Positions 34,605 through 44,143 are shown, counted from the first letter of the stretch. The stretch: DNA of 64,000 nt from an uncultured Bacteroidales bacterium (GCA_937949745.1 CALECM010000060.1:1-64000); one strand, 5' to 3'. Numbers and translations: made by a program. The notes: generated by a model from the sequence alone, not told the origin.

Positions 34605-36881
34605 TTGACACGGCCATTAGCGGAAATATTACGTCCCGGAACGATTGAAACTTATATCGGTCAATCTCATTTGATGGGAAAGGATGGTGTATTACGTGCG
34701 GCAATAGAAAATAGGAATCTCCACTCCATGATTTTATGGGGACCGCCCGGTGTCGGGAAGACTACACTGGCTTTATTACTAGCCGAATTAACGGGAGTGG
34801 ATTTCTACATGTTGAGTGCGATCAATTCCGGTGTGAAAGATATCCGGGAGGTTTTTGATAAAGTAGAGAAATCTGGACGACCCTCAATCCTGTTTATAGA
34901 TGAAATCCATCGTTTCTCAAAGTCCCAGCAGGATTCCTTACTGGGTGCCGTGGAGAGGGGACTTGTTACGTTAATAGGGGCTACTACGGAGAATCCGTCT
35001 TTCGAGGTGATCTCGCCGTTACTTTCACGATGCCAGGTATATGTTCTTAAAAGTCTCGAAAAAGAAGATCTGGAAAAAATTCTGGAAACAGCGCGGGCTT
35101 ATCTGGAAAAAGAACTTCATTCTGAGGTAATAATTGACGAAAATGAAGCTCTTTTAAGGATCTCAGGTGGCGATGCCCGTAAATTAATTAATGCGGTGGA
35201 ATTAGCCGCCACTTCCATAAAACCGGTAGATGGCGTGATCCGTTTAAATAATGAGGCTGTTTTAAAAGTAATTCAGAAGAACCTGGCTTTATATGATAAG
35301 AAAGGAGAAAATCACTATGATGTTATCTCTGCTTTTATCAAGTCGATCAGGGGAAGTGATCCTAATGCCGCCGTATACTGGCTGGCCCGCATGCTGACGG
35401 GAGGGGAAGATCCTCTGTTCATTGCCAGAAGAATGATCATCCTGGCTTCGGAAGATATAGGGAATGCCAATCCAAATGCATTGTTATTGGCTAACAGTTG
35501 TTTTCAGGCTGTACACCAGATCGGGATGCCGGAGGCGCAGCTCGTATTGTCGCAAACGGCTATTTATCTGGCTTCCTCGCCTAAAAGTAACGCTTCGTGT
35601 GTAGCGATCGGGGAGGCCATGAGCTGGGTAAAAAAGACCGGTGATCTTCCTGTTCCCTTACATATCAGGAACGCGCCTACAAAATTGATGAAGGATCTGG
35701 GTTATAGTAAAGGATACCAGTATGCCCATCATTACGAAGAAAATTTTGTGGACCAGGAATTTTTGCCGCAATCCATAAGCGGGAAAAAATTTTATGAGCC
35801 GCAGGATAATCCCCGGGAGAATGAATTAAGACGTTATCTGAAAAAATGCTGGAAAGATAAATACAGATATGTGATATTGTTGTTGGTATCGCTGTGTTGT
35901 TTCCGTTTCGGTTATAGCCAGGATATCCATTATTCCCAGTTTTATGCGGCTCCGCTGGATATGAATCCGGCATTTACGGGTGTTTATGACGGAATACTGA
36001 GAGGCAGCCTTCATTACCGTAACCAATGGCTTGCCGTTACGGAACCTTTTGTAACCTGTTCTTTCGATTTTGACATGCCGGTATATAAAAATAACAGGAG
36101 AAATGAACTCTTCGGAGCCGGAATCAACCTCACTTCCGATAAAGCGGGAGATTCAAAATACCGGGCTTTGCAGGCCAATATTTCAGTGTCTTATGTAAAA
36201 GGGCTCGGAACCAGGAACAGGTTTAAAATAGGTCTTGGTTTTTACGGCGGTGTCGCACAAAGGAGTCTTCATTATACCCATCTCTATTTCGACGAACAAT
36301 TCCAGTCCGGTTTTTTTGATCCGCAACTTCCGGTTTCGGAAGCTTTCCCATCTTCTTCTTTCTTTTTTTTTGATTGCGGCGCGGGTGTTTTCGGAAGTTT
36401 TGCACCTGACCGGGATAATCTGGTCACTTTGGGTGTCAGTGTCAGCCATCTGAATCGTCCCGACCAGTCTTTGTACAATGAAAAAGTGAGGATGAACATC
36501 AAACCGTTGGTATATGTTAATTCAAAAATTCAACTGACACGGGATCTTCTTCTTTTACCTGCTGTTTTTACTGCTTTTCAGGGTAAATATAAAGAAATAA
36601 CTTTTGGTACCAATATCGAATATTTTATACGTAAGAACAGTTATTCCTATGAGATTGCTTTTGGCGGAGGAATTTTCTACCGGTGGAAAGATGCTTTGAT
36701 CATCGCGGCTCTTATAGAATGGAAAAATCTCAAATTAGGACTGAGTTATGATGTGAATCTTTCTTCTTTCCTCACAGCGACCCGTGGAAGAGGGGGATTT
36801 GAGGTAACCCTGGCTTACCTCTACCGGAAACCATCCGTTACGAGGATTGGAAGAGAACCATGTCCTTTCGGAATAATGTAA
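34605..36881 (+). CDS. rarA: In-frame fusion: RarA (MgsA) AAA+ ATPase with PorP/SprF-like outer-membrane protein, 758 aa
   Basis: Residues 1-422 are a full-length RarA replication-associated recombination ATPase: start PLAEILRPGTIETYIGQ, Walker A WGPPGVGKTT, Walker B ILFIDEIHRFSKSQQDSLLG, sensor ATTENPSFEV, and the usual C-terminal end (RRYLKKCWKDKYRY). No stop follows. Residues 423-758 are a PorP/SprF-type protein with a secretory signal (VILLLVSLCCFRFGYSQ), then DIHYSQFYAAPLDMNPAFTG and beta-barrel strands. The signal peptide sits inside the reading frame. A GTG at 35871 (residue 423) could start the second protein separately, but there is no nearby ATG. The RarA start is TTG: an in-frame TAA lies just upstream and the promoter fits. 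The PD40/OmpA gene follows 7 bp later. Loss of the rarA stop codon or a sequence error are alternatives. Confidence 0.9.
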   Translation: MTRPLAEILRPGTIETYIGQSHLMGKDGVLRAAIENRNLHSMILWGPPGVGKTTLALLLAELTGVDFYMLSAINSGVKDIREVFDKVEKSGRPSILFIDEIHRFSKSQQDSLLGAVERGLVTLIGATTENPSFEVISPLLSRCQVYVLKSLEKEDLEKILETARAYLEKELHSEVIIDENEALLRISGGDARKLINAVELAATSIKPVDGVIRLNNEAVLKVIQKNLALYDKKGENHYDVISAFIKSIRGSDPNAAVYWLARMLTGGEDPLFIARRMIILASEDIGNANPNALLLANSCFQAVHQIGMPEAQLVLSQTAIYLASSPKSNASCVAIGEAMSWVKKTGDLPVPLHIRNAPTKLMKDLGYSKGYQYAHHYEENFVDQEFLPQSISGKKFYEPQDNPRENELRRYLKKCWKDKYRYVILLLVSLCCFRFGYSQDIHYSQFYAAPLDMNPAFTGVYDGILRGSLHYRNQWLAVTEPFVTCSFDFDMPVYKNNRRNELFGAGINLTSDKAGDSKYRALQANISVSYVKGLGTRNRFKIGLGFYGGVAQRSLHYTHLYFDEQFQSGFFDPQLPVSEAFPSSSFFFFDCGAGVFGSFAPDRDNLVTLGVSVSHLNRPDQSLYNEKVRMNIKPLVYVNSKIQLTRDLLLLPAVFTAFQGKYKEITFGTNIEYFIRKNSYSYEIAFGGGIFYRWKDALIIAALIEWKNLKLGLSYDVNLSSFLTATRGRGGFEVTLAYLYRKPSVTRIGREPCPFGIM

Positions 36882-36888
36882 ATGAAGC

Positions 36889-38514
36889 ATGAAAAGTATA
36901 TTTTTCTGCATATTTTTAACGGTTTTTCCGTTTTTTTTATATCCACAGGGTACACTTCCCGTATTGCCCGATCCGGAAGAACAAATACTTTTTCTGAAAC
37001 AAGATACATTACCGGTGGAAGTAGAATTATTACCCCGGAGAATCAATACCCGTTTTTCCGAATATAATGGTATTCTTTATCCCGATTCCTCGTTTTTCTT
37101 TTCTTCACTTCGTGATGAAAGTGAGGGAGATTACCAGAACATTTTCAAAAGCTTCTGGGCCATGAAAATTTATCAGTCCTGGCTAACCATAAGCGGTTAT
37201 TCCCGTCCGGAACCTTTACCAAAGAGTATCAATCATCCTAAATATTTTAATGCTAATTTTACCTTCAATGCCGGCAGGGATCATCTTTATTTCACCCGTT
37301 GTCAGCCGGTCATAGATACGGAATTAAAATGTGAATTGTGGGAGAGTAAAAAGACCCGGGGAAAATGGGCAAAACCCGTTAAGTTGAATTATCGGATCAA
37401 TCTTCCGGGAACAAGCAATACGCAACCTTTTCTGGTAGAATATGAAGATTTTACGGTCCTTTACTTTTCCTCGGACTGTCCCAGAGGATTCGGAGGGATG
37501 GATATTTGGTTTACGATTCTTAAAGACGGGAAATATGAGGATCCCATTAACTTGGGAAACAAGATCAATACACCCGGGGATGAAATCACCCCTTTTTATG
37601 ATCCCGCCAGGAAAGTACTCTTTTTCAGCTCTGATTATCATCCGGGGATAGGAGGCTTCGATATTTTTTACAGTCAGGGTGCGATGAGTGACTGGGCTGT
37701 TCCCTCCAATATGGGAGTGCCGTTCAATTCCGAAAGAAATGATTATTATTTTACACAGAACTCTTTTAACAGGAGCGGCTATTTTTGTTCCAACCGTCCT
37801 ACTGCCAGATCGAGACCGGGTGATACTTGTTGTTATGATATTTTCACTTACCGGTGGTTAAATGATCCCGAACCTCCGGAATATGTGCCGGAGGATACGG
37901 TCCCGGATACGCTTACCACCATAGAGAGGATCCGGCTTTCTTTACCGCTGGTACTTTATTTCCATAATGACCGGCCCGACCCGAGATCTTTGGATAGTAC
38001 CACTTTAGTCGATTACCGGGCTGCGCTTTCCGATTATATCGCTTTGAAAGACCTTTACAGACAGGAATATGCAAGGGGATTGACCGGAGCTAAAAAGGAA
38101 GAAGCCCAACTGGCTATCGATCTTTTTTTCAGGGATTCCGTGGAAAAAGGATTTCAAAAGCTGGAATTATTCACCCGTTATTTGGTGCAGGAACTGGAAG
38201 CAGGCAAAAACGTCTCGATTACGGTAAGCGGATATGCCAGCGCGTTACACGGCAAAGAATATAACCGGAGGCTTACGCTACGCAGGATCGCCAGTTTTAA
38301 GAATTATCTAGAGGAGTATGATAACGGGATTCTCGTGCCCTATATGTATGGTGAAAGACAAAATAAACTCACGATCATTACGGATCCGAAAGGCAGTATG
38401 GAAGCCATCCGGAAAAATGTAAGCGATAATCCTCAGGATAAACGGAATTCTATTTACAGTATAGAGGCATCTTTGGAAAGGAGAATCCAGATTACGGAAA
38501 TTGAGGAATGGTAA
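36889..38514 (+). CDS. Exported PD40 propeller / OmpA-like protein, partner of PorP/SprF, 541 aa
   Basis: The signal peptide MKSIFFCIFLTVFPFFLYPQ is followed by a beta-propeller of PD40-type repeats (YPDSSFFFSSLRDE; YFSSDCPRGFGGMDIWF; VLFFSSDYHPGIGGFDIFYS; GYFCSNRPTARSRPGDTC). The C-terminal 170 residues resemble an OmpA/MotB-like domain (ITVSGYASALHGKEYNRRLT then LRRIASFKNYL). In Bacteroidota, genes of this kind sit next to PorP/SprF genes and belong to type IX secretion or gliding clusters. Here it follows the PorP-like part after 7 bp, so it is the same operon. It is likely to sit in the periplasm or outer membrane and bind peptidoglycan. Confidence 0.87.
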   Translation: MKSIFFCIFLTVFPFFLYPQGTLPVLPDPEEQILFLKQDTLPVEVELLPRRINTRFSEYNGILYPDSSFFFSSLRDESEGDYQNIFKSFWAMKIYQSWLTISGYSRPEPLPKSINHPKYFNANFTFNAGRDHLYFTRCQPVIDTELKCELWESKKTRGKWAKPVKLNYRINLPGTSNTQPFLVEYEDFTVLYFSSDCPRGFGGMDIWFTILKDGKYEDPINLGNKINTPGDEITPFYDPARKVLFFSSDYHPGIGGFDIFYSQGAMSDWAVPSNMGVPFNSERNDYYFTQNSFNRSGYFCSNRPTARSRPGDTCCYDIFTYRWLNDPEPPEYVPEDTVPDTLTTIERIRLSLPLVLYFHNDRPDPRSLDSTTLVDYRAALSDYIALKDLYRQEYARGLTGAKKEEAQLAIDLFFRDSVEKGFQKLELFTRYLVQELEAGKNVSITVSGYASALHGKEYNRRLTLRRIASFKNYLEEYDNGILVPYMYGERQNKLTIITDPKGSMEAIRKNVSDNPQDKRNSIYSIEASLERRIQITEIEEW

Positions 38515-38515
38515 T

Positions 38516-39313
38516 TTAGTTCATCCCCCTCGATTTTTTGATTCTCTCGTAAGCCTGGTTCAGTTTGGTGAATTTTACTTCCGCATCTTTACGTATCTCT
38601 TCACCTAAGTGATTCACTTTATCGGGATGGTATTTCTTAGCGAGGTTCCGGTAAGCTTTTTTCACTTCTTCATCAGTTGCGGAAGAAGGAATTTCCAGTA
38701 TTTTATAGTCATTGTCCAGATTGTAATTCTGGGCGGTATTGAAAGATGATGAGGAACCCGAATAGGTGTATCCTCCCCCGAAACCGGCCTGACTCCAATA
38801 ACTGAAAGTATACATGGATTTGATGGATTCGTAATCATTACGGCTGACTCCCATCAGGTCTGAAATACGCTGTATGGTTGCCAATTCCGGCTGGTTGAAA
38901 TTACCGTCCGCTCCGGCTACTCCGAATAAAAACTGAAGTATGTATAATTTCTCATGGATACTGGCTTTTCCCCTTATTTCGTTACATACGGCATCGACAT
39001 TATAATCGCTATCCAGTATATCCCGGAGCTTTATTAATAATTTTTGCGCCGTGTCCAGGCTATAATTATTACGAAGATAGTTCTTGATATAATTAAGTTC
39101 CGAGGTTTTTACGTCGCCGTCGGATTTCATTACTTCCGCCGTCAATATCAGGATGATTTCCGTAAAATCCTGTTGACTGTAATGGTGTTGGGACCTGTAC
39201 AGCTTTCTTCTGAAAACGAGTCCGTCGATAATGGATCCGATAATGAATCCCAATATACCTCCGAAAAACCCGTTGGTAAATAATCCGATAAGCAGTCCGA
39301 TAAAAGTGAACAT
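38516..39313 (-). CDS. TerB/DnaJ-domain membrane co-chaperone (DjlA-like), 265 aa
   Basis: The N-terminus is a glycine-rich membrane hairpin (MFTFIGLLIGLFTNGFFGGI then LGFIIGSIIDG). A TerB-like helical domain follows (about 50-165; LTAEVMKSDGDVKTSELNYI). The C-terminal 65 residues are a J domain with HPD (YKILEIPSSATDEEVKKAYR, KKYHPDKVNH). This order matches DjlA, which stimulates DnaK at the membrane. An open extension to 39382 would overlap rimO; ATG 39313 (MFTFIGLL) leaves 28 bp and begins with the membrane segment, so it is chosen. It is convergent with the PD40 gene, one base apart. Confidence 0.88.
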   Translation of the reverse strand: MFTFIGLLIGLFTNGFFGGILGFIIGSIIDGLVFRRKLYRSQHHYSQQDFTEIILILTAEVMKSDGDVKTSELNYIKNYLRNNYSLDTAQKLLIKLRDILDSDYNVDAVCNEIRGKASIHEKLYILQFLFGVAGADGNFNQPELATIQRISDLMGVSRNDYESIKSMYTFSYWSQAGFGGGYTYSGSSSSFNTAQNYNLDNDYKILEIPSSATDEEVKKAYRNLAKKYHPDKVNHLGEEIRKDAEVKFTKLNQAYERIKKSRGMN

Positions 39314-39341
39314 ATTACTATAAATTACTATAATACAATGG

Positions 39342-40622
39342 TTAAGACTTATCCAGGGTGCCGTAGAGATCATAGGGGTCACCGCGGTCGATATGGACAG
39401 GATAAAAATTACCTATGGTCAAAATCTCCGGTGATGAAATGAATACGCTGTTATCCACTTCCGGGGAATCAAATTCGGTCCGTCCTATATAAAGATCATT
39501 TTCCTGATCATCGATGATCACTTTCATCGTGGTTCCCACTCGCGCATGATTGAGTTCGTGGGAAATGCCTTCCTGTATGGTCATCAATTCTTCGAGTCTT
39601 TTATTTTTTTCTTTAGGCTTTACAGGATCTCCAAGCGGAAATGCCGGTGTTCCTTCTTCCGGAGAATAGGAAAACACGCCCAGTCGTTCAAACCGGACAT
39701 CTTCAATGAATTTCACCAGTTCTTTGTGGGCTTCTTTGGTCTCGGTAGGGTAACCTGAAATTAAAGTTGTCCTTAAGGTGATGCCCGGAACTCTCTCTCT
39801 GATAGTATCAATAAGTTGGTATATTTTGGCAGGCGTAGAGGGGCGGTTCATACTTTTCAGCACATTTTCATTGATGTGTTGCAATGGTATATCCAGATAT
39901 TTACAAATATTGGGATGCTTCGCCATGACTTCCAATACCCCGTATGGGAAATCATTAGGATAAGCATAATGCAGCCTGATCCATTCCAATCCCCTGATTT
40001 GGGCCAAAGCTTCCAGTAGACGGTCCAGTTCCCTTTGCCGGGAAAGGTCCATTCCATAATAAGTGAGATCCTGTGCAATGAGAATCAGTTCTTTAACACC
40101 CTTTTCCACCAATGCATGAGTTTCCCGGATGATCTGGTCTAAAGGTTTGGAAATTTGCCTGCCGCGAATACCCGGTATGGCACAAAAAGAACACTGCCTG
40201 TCACAGCCTTCCGAAATTTTCAGATAGGCATAATGGGAAGGTGTACTCAGTTCCCTGCCATCATGGTGCAGGAGATCGAAATCTTCCGATTGCAGAAGGG
40301 CAGGTAATTCCGTAAAAGTATAAAATCCGTCTACTTCAGGGATCGTATCCGCGAGATCTGATTTGTAACGCTGGGCGAGACATCCCATTACGTACACTTT
40401 TTTGACCAGTCCTTTATTTTTCCGGTCTATCTGTAAAAATATCTCTTCTATGGATTCTTCTTTGGCATCCCGTATAAAACTGCATGTGTTGATCAGTACG
40501 ATATCCGTATCACGCTCCGATTCAAAAAAAATCTGATGTCCCAGTCCGGTAAATTTAGAGGCGATAACTTCGGAATCCACACTGTTTTTAGAGCATCCCA
40601 GCGTGATGATGTTAATGGTCAT
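39342..40622 (-). CDS. rimO: Ribosomal protein S12 methylthiotransferase RimO, 426 aa
   Basis: A radical-SAM methylthiotransferase that modifies an aspartate of ribosomal protein S12. The N-terminal MTTase domain has ITLGCSKNSVDSE, NTCSFI and VMGCLAQRY (three Cys for one cluster). The radical-SAM cluster is CDRQCSFCAIPGIRG (CxxxCxxC). The C-terminal TRAM-like domain includes ILTIGNFYPVHI. The length is normal for RimO. eno ends 13 bp upstream on the same strand, so the order eno-rimO-djlA-like suggests one operon. Confidence 0.95.
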   Translation of the reverse strand: MTINIITLGCSKNSVDSEVIASKFTGLGHQIFFESERDTDIVLINTCSFIRDAKEESIEEIFLQIDRKNKGLVKKVYVMGCLAQRYKSDLADTIPEVDGFYTFTELPALLQSEDFDLLHHDGRELSTPSHYAYLKISEGCDRQCSFCAIPGIRGRQISKPLDQIIRETHALVEKGVKELILIAQDLTYYGMDLSRQRELDRLLEALAQIRGLEWIRLHYAYPNDFPYGVLEVMAKHPNICKYLDIPLQHINENVLKSMNRPSTPAKIYQLIDTIRERVPGITLRTTLISGYPTETKEAHKELVKFIEDVRFERLGVFSYSPEEGTPAFPLGDPVKPKEKNKRLEELMTIQEGISHELNHARVGTTMKVIIDDQENDLYIGRTEFDSPEVDNSVFISSPEILTIGNFYPVHIDRGDPYDLYGTLDKS

Positions 40623-40635
40623 AATTGATTATCGA

Positions 40636-41931
40636 TTATTCCTCACCTTTATAAGGAAACGTATCTCCCGGATAGTAAGCCTGTCCGCCCAATTGTTCTT
40701 CGATACGAAGGAGTTGGTTATATTTGGCTATCCTGTCGGTACGGCTCGCGGAACCGGTCTTGATCATGCCGGTATTCAGGGCTACGGCCAGGTCGGCGAT
40801 TGTGGTATCTTCCGTTTCACCCGAGCGATGGGACATGATGGCCGTATAACCGGCCTTGTGAGCCATGTGGACCGCATCAATAGTTTCGGTAAGGGTTCCT
40901 ATCTGGTTGACTTTGATTAAAATAGAATTGGCAACTCCTCTTTCGATACCTTCGGCTAAGCGTTCCACATTGGTAACGAAAAGATCATCACCTACCAGTT
41001 GCACACGGTCACCGATCCGGTCGGTCAACATTTTCCATCCTTCCCAGTCATCTTCAGCCATTCCGTCCTCAATGGAAACAATGGGATATTTCTCACACCA
41101 GTTGGCCCAATAATCTACCATTTGTGCGGGAGTTAATTTTTCTCCGGATGATTTTTTCAGGTGATAAACATTTTCTTCCGGTATATAATATTCCGATGAA
41201 GCCGGATCGAGCGCGATGTAAATATCTTTACCCGGTTTGTAACCGGCTTTTTCGATAGCCTGCAACACCACTTCGATAGCTTCCTCATTGGATTTCAGAT
41301 TAGGAGCGAATCCGCCTTCGTCGCCTACATTGGTGGAATATCCTTTTTCTTTCAGTACGGATTTAAGGTGATGGAAAACTTCCGCCCCCATTTGCAGAGC
41401 CTGTTTAAAAGTTTCGGCGCCGATAGGCATGATCATGAATTCCTGGAAATCGATACTGTTGTCCGCGTGAGATCCTCCATTCAGGATATTCATCATCGGA
41501 ATAGGAAGGGTATTGGAATTGCATCCGCCCACATAACGGTAAAGTTCCTGGCCGGTTTCCATGGCTGCGGCTTTCGCGCATGCCAGAGAAACGCCCAAAA
41601 TAGCGTTAGCGCCCAGATTTGCTTTGTTCGGAGTGCCGTCCAGTCCGATCATAACGGCATCGATCCCGTTCTGATCCTGTACATTCATCCCTTTCAGCTC
41701 TTCTGCAATAACCTTATTTACATTTTGAACGGCTTTTAATACGCTCTTTCCCAAATATATGTTAGGATCCCCGTCTCTCAGTTCCACGGCTTCATGTACA
41801 CCTGTCGATGCTCCGGAGGGCACTGCGGCACGGCCAACGGCTCCTGCGGCGGTATAGACATCTACTTCTACGGTTGGGTTTCCTCTGGAATCCAGTATCT
41901 GGCGGGCTATTATTCCGATAATTTCACTCAT
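40636..41931 (-). CDS. eno: Enolase, 431 aa
   Basis: Glycolytic 2-phosphoglycerate dehydratase. Visible signatures: SRGNPTVEVDVYTAAG at the N-terminus, SGASTGVHEAVELRDGD, the metal ligands in ALDPASSEYY, SIEDGMAEDDWEGW and GDDLFVTN, the catalytic region ILIKVNQIGTLTET, and SHRSGETEDTTIADLAVALN. The length is typical. It is first in a minus-strand run with rimO, with a -7 element 46 bp upstream. Confidence 0.98.
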   Translation of the reverse strand: MSEIIGIIARQILDSRGNPTVEVDVYTAAGAVGRAAVPSGASTGVHEAVELRDGDPNIYLGKSVLKAVQNVNKVIAEELKGMNVQDQNGIDAVMIGLDGTPNKANLGANAILGVSLACAKAAAMETGQELYRYVGGCNSNTLPIPMMNILNGGSHADNSIDFQEFMIMPIGAETFKQALQMGAEVFHHLKSVLKEKGYSTNVGDEGGFAPNLKSNEEAIEVVLQAIEKAGYKPGKDIYIALDPASSEYYIPEENVYHLKKSSGEKLTPAQMVDYWANWCEKYPIVSIEDGMAEDDWEGWKMLTDRIGDRVQLVGDDLFVTNVERLAEGIERGVANSILIKVNQIGTLTETIDAVHMAHKAGYTAIMSHRSGETEDTTIADLAVALNTGMIKTGSASRTDRIAKYNQLLRIEEQLGGQAYYPGDTFPYKGEE

Positions 41932-41977
41932 TTTTCGTTAATTTTAATATAGTTCGAATATAATTGTTTTCCTTCTG

Positions 41978-41985
41978 CAAAAATA
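41978..41985 (-). promoter_or_regulatory. -7 promoter element of eno
   Basis: The minus strand reads TATTTTTG, giving a leader of about 42 nt to the eno ATG at 41931. Longer leaders such as this are the exception among the promoters seen in this window. Confidence 0.6.
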
Positions 41986-42165
41986 TAAAAAAAGTTCAAG
42001 GATTGCGGCATGTAAAGGTAAGAGTTCTGAATTTAATGGCACGCCGATGAACGATTTTTAAAGTAACCATCAAAAACAGGGGAAGTTCAACGATAGGCTT
42101 GATTGTATTATTATTCGAAAATATTTTTTAGATAATTCTGTCATTGTTATATCAGATATTAAAAA

Positions 42166-42237
42166 TGTCATCCTGAACGAAGGTGAGGGATCTGATCAGG
42201 AGCGAACGAAAGATTCTTCGCTACGCTCAGAATGACA
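42166..42237. repeat. REP/MITE-like hairpin repeat, single copy
   Basis: The left arm TGTCATCCTGAACGAAGGTG then AGGGATCT and the right arm AGATTCTTCGCTACGCTCAG then AATGACA form a 72-bp imperfect palindrome. It is the same family as the array at 34110-34404. It lies in the 442-bp gap (41932-42373) between the divergent eno and glycosyltransferase genes; the rest of that gap holds their promoters. Confidence 0.8.
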
Positions 42238-42335
42238 ATCAATACGCTCATAATAACAGGAAACAGGCTTATAGTACCAAGAATGTATATTCATTTTCAA
42301 GATAGGAATTCCGTTCGCAATCCGGTAAAAAAACG

Positions 42336-42343
42336 TATTTTTG
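42336..42343 (+). promoter_or_regulatory. -7 promoter element of the glycosyltransferase gene
   Basis: TATTTTTG lies 30 nt before the chosen ATG 42374. Transcription would start at about 42347-42348, which is the first base of a nine-codon frame described separately. Confidence 0.6.
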
Positions 42344-42347
42344 CACG

Positions 42348-42377
42348 ATGAACGAGTTAATTTCCGGGAAATCATGA
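42348..42377 (+). CDS. Possible nine-codon upstream ORF overlapping the glycosyltransferase start
   Basis: ATG at 42348 begins MNELISGKS and stops at TGA 42375-42377, which overlaps the ATG at 42374 as ATGA. It starts exactly where the mRNA is expected to begin, so it would be read as a leaderless peptide and could couple translation to the glycosyltransferase. It could also be chance. Confidence 0.3.
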   Translation: MNELISGKS

Positions 42378-43486
42378 ATATCGGGTTTGATGCAAAACGA
42401 GCTTTTTTTAACCGCAGCGGTCTGGGGAATTACAGTCGAAACCTGATACGGGCGCTGGAAACCTGCTTTCCTGATCATCGTTATTTCCTGTACACTTCTA
42501 CCGCTGAAAATTCCCTTTTCGATCATTTCTCATCGGAAGTGGTGACACCGAAAGGAATGGACGCTTATTTTCCTTCGCATTGGAGAAACCGCCACCTCAG
42601 TCCGGATATTACCGCTCATCAACTGGATATTTTCCATGGTTTGAGTAATCAGTTACCGGCAGATATTGAGAAGTCCCATGTTAAATCGGTCGTTACTTTT
42701 CATGATGTCATATTTATGCGACATCCGGAATGGTATAAATGGCACGACAGGATGGTTTATAAAAGAAAAACCGCTTTTGCGGTCCGGAAAGCGGATGCGA
42801 TTATCGCGATAAGCCGTCAGACCAAAGACGATCTGATCCGTTTTTTTAATGCGGATGAGAATAAGATATCGGTTATCTACCAACCGTGTGATCCCCTTTT
42901 TACGAAGCCATACACGGAAGAACAAAAAGAAACCGTCCGCAAAAAATGGTCGTTACCCGCTCACTTCCTGCTTATGGTCGGCAATATCGAGAAACGGAAG
43001 AATATCATGCACGTATTGCAGGCTTTGCAAAGAAAAAGACTGGATATTCCGCTCGTGATCGTAGGGAAACAGAATCAGTATGCCGAAGAGTTAAAGCGAT
43101 ATGTTAATGAGAACCATATACCTGACGTATTTTTCCTGCATGATATCTCCCGCGAAGAATTACCGTTGATATACCTGTCAGCCGATATTTTTATTTACCC
43201 CTCTTTCTTTGAGGGTTTCGGGATTCCGGTGCTGGAGGCGATATCCACTTCCGTTCCCGTTATCGCGGGCGATAATTCCTGTTTAAAAGAAACGGGAGGC
43301 GACGCTGCCTTGTATGTCGATCCCGGTAATATCGACCAGATAGCCGAAACCATTGAGATACTGTGGAATGATCAGCATATCCGGGAATCTTTGAGGGAGA
43401 AAGCCCGTATACAGGCACAGTTATTTAACATGGAGAATTATGCCGCCCGAATGATCCGTCTTTACGAAGATCTTTTGTCCCATTAA
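42374..43486 (+). CDS. Glycosyltransferase family 4 (GT-B), 370 aa
   Basis: A retaining GT4-type transferase using a nucleotide sugar. The N-terminus MNIGFDAKRAFFNRSGLGNY has the acceptor-side Gly-rich loop. The C-terminal donor domain shows VGNIEKRKN, YPSFFEGFGIPVLEAISTSV (E-x7-E motif) and the DNSCLKETGG loop. ATG 42374 is chosen because upstream in-frame codons lie in the promoter. It starts a plus-strand run with the FetAB-like genes and a GT2 gene; a role in LPS or capsule sugars is likely, with specificity unknown. Confidence 0.92.
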   Translation: MNIGFDAKRAFFNRSGLGNYSRNLIRALETCFPDHRYFLYTSTAENSLFDHFSSEVVTPKGMDAYFPSHWRNRHLSPDITAHQLDIFHGLSNQLPADIEKSHVKSVVTFHDVIFMRHPEWYKWHDRMVYKRKTAFAVRKADAIIAISRQTKDDLIRFFNADENKISVIYQPCDPLFTKPYTEEQKETVRKKWSLPAHFLLMVGNIEKRKNIMHVLQALQRKRLDIPLVIVGKQNQYAEELKRYVNENHIPDVFFLHDISREELPLIYLSADIFIYPSFFEGFGIPVLEAISTSVPVIAGDNSCLKETGGDAALYVDPGNIDQIAETIEILWNDQHIRESLREKARIQAQLFNMENYAARMIRLYEDLLSH

Positions 43487-43501
43487 ATTTACATTGGCTT
43501 C

Positions 43502-44122
43502 ATGATAAAGATCGACCGTTTAACCGTCAGATATAATAAAGAGATTCCATTCAGGGAATTAAGCTTTGAAGTTAAGCGCGGGGAAAAAGCGACGTTAACC
43601 GGTCCTTCAGGAAGCGGAAAGAGTACGCTGTTAAATGTAATTCCGGGTTTTGTTTACCCCGAACAAGGGAACGTATATATAGACAATACTTTACTTTCGG
43701 AAGATACCGTAACGGATTTACGTAAACTAACGGCCTGGCTTCCCCAGGAATTGAATCTGGAGTTAGACAATGTGGAAACATTACTCTATTATCCTTTTGG
43801 TTTTAAAGAGAATAAGGACAAAAAGCCTTCGAAAGAAAAAATTTATGAGCTTTTTGATCGATTATTACTCGAAGAAAATCTTTTGGCAAAGAGCCTTCAG
43901 GAAATTTCCGGAGGACAGAAACAACGGATAGCTTTATGTTCGGCTATTTTACTGGAGAAACCTGTCCTGCTTTTGGATGAACCTACTTCCGCACTGGATG
44001 ATAAATCCTGCGACAGGGTATGTGAAGTGATCCTGGCATTGACGGAGACGACGGTCCTCGCGGCATCCCATGATCATCGTTGGATTAATAAGATGGGAAG
44101 GCAAATAGAAATCAAGAATTAG
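43502..44122 (+). CDS. fetA: ABC transporter ATPase (FetA/YbbL-like), 206 aa
   Basis: A small ABC ATPase with Walker A GPSGSGKST near 37, signature ISGGQKQRIALC near 138, Walker B PVLLLDEPTSALD and the switch His (ASHDHRW). It pairs with the permease gene 21 bp downstream, which is FetB/UPF0014-like. In E. coli this pair has been linked to iron export and oxidative-stress resistance; the same substrate here is inferred. Confidence 0.85.
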   Translation: MIKIDRLTVRYNKEIPFRELSFEVKRGEKATLTGPSGSGKSTLLNVIPGFVYPEQGNVYIDNTLLSEDTVTDLRKLTAWLPQELNLELDNVETLLYYPFGFKENKDKKPSKEKIYELFDRLLLEENLLAKSLQEISGGQKQRIALCSAILLEKPVLLLDEPTSALDDKSCDRVCEVILALTETTVLAASHDHRWINKMGRQIEIKN

Positions 44123-44143
44123 CGATTTAACAGCTTAAATACC

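Noticed and set aside
42269..42526. An 85-codon minus-strand frame upstream of the glycosyltransferase
   Set aside because: It overlaps the promoter and the glycosyltransferase start and has no family features.
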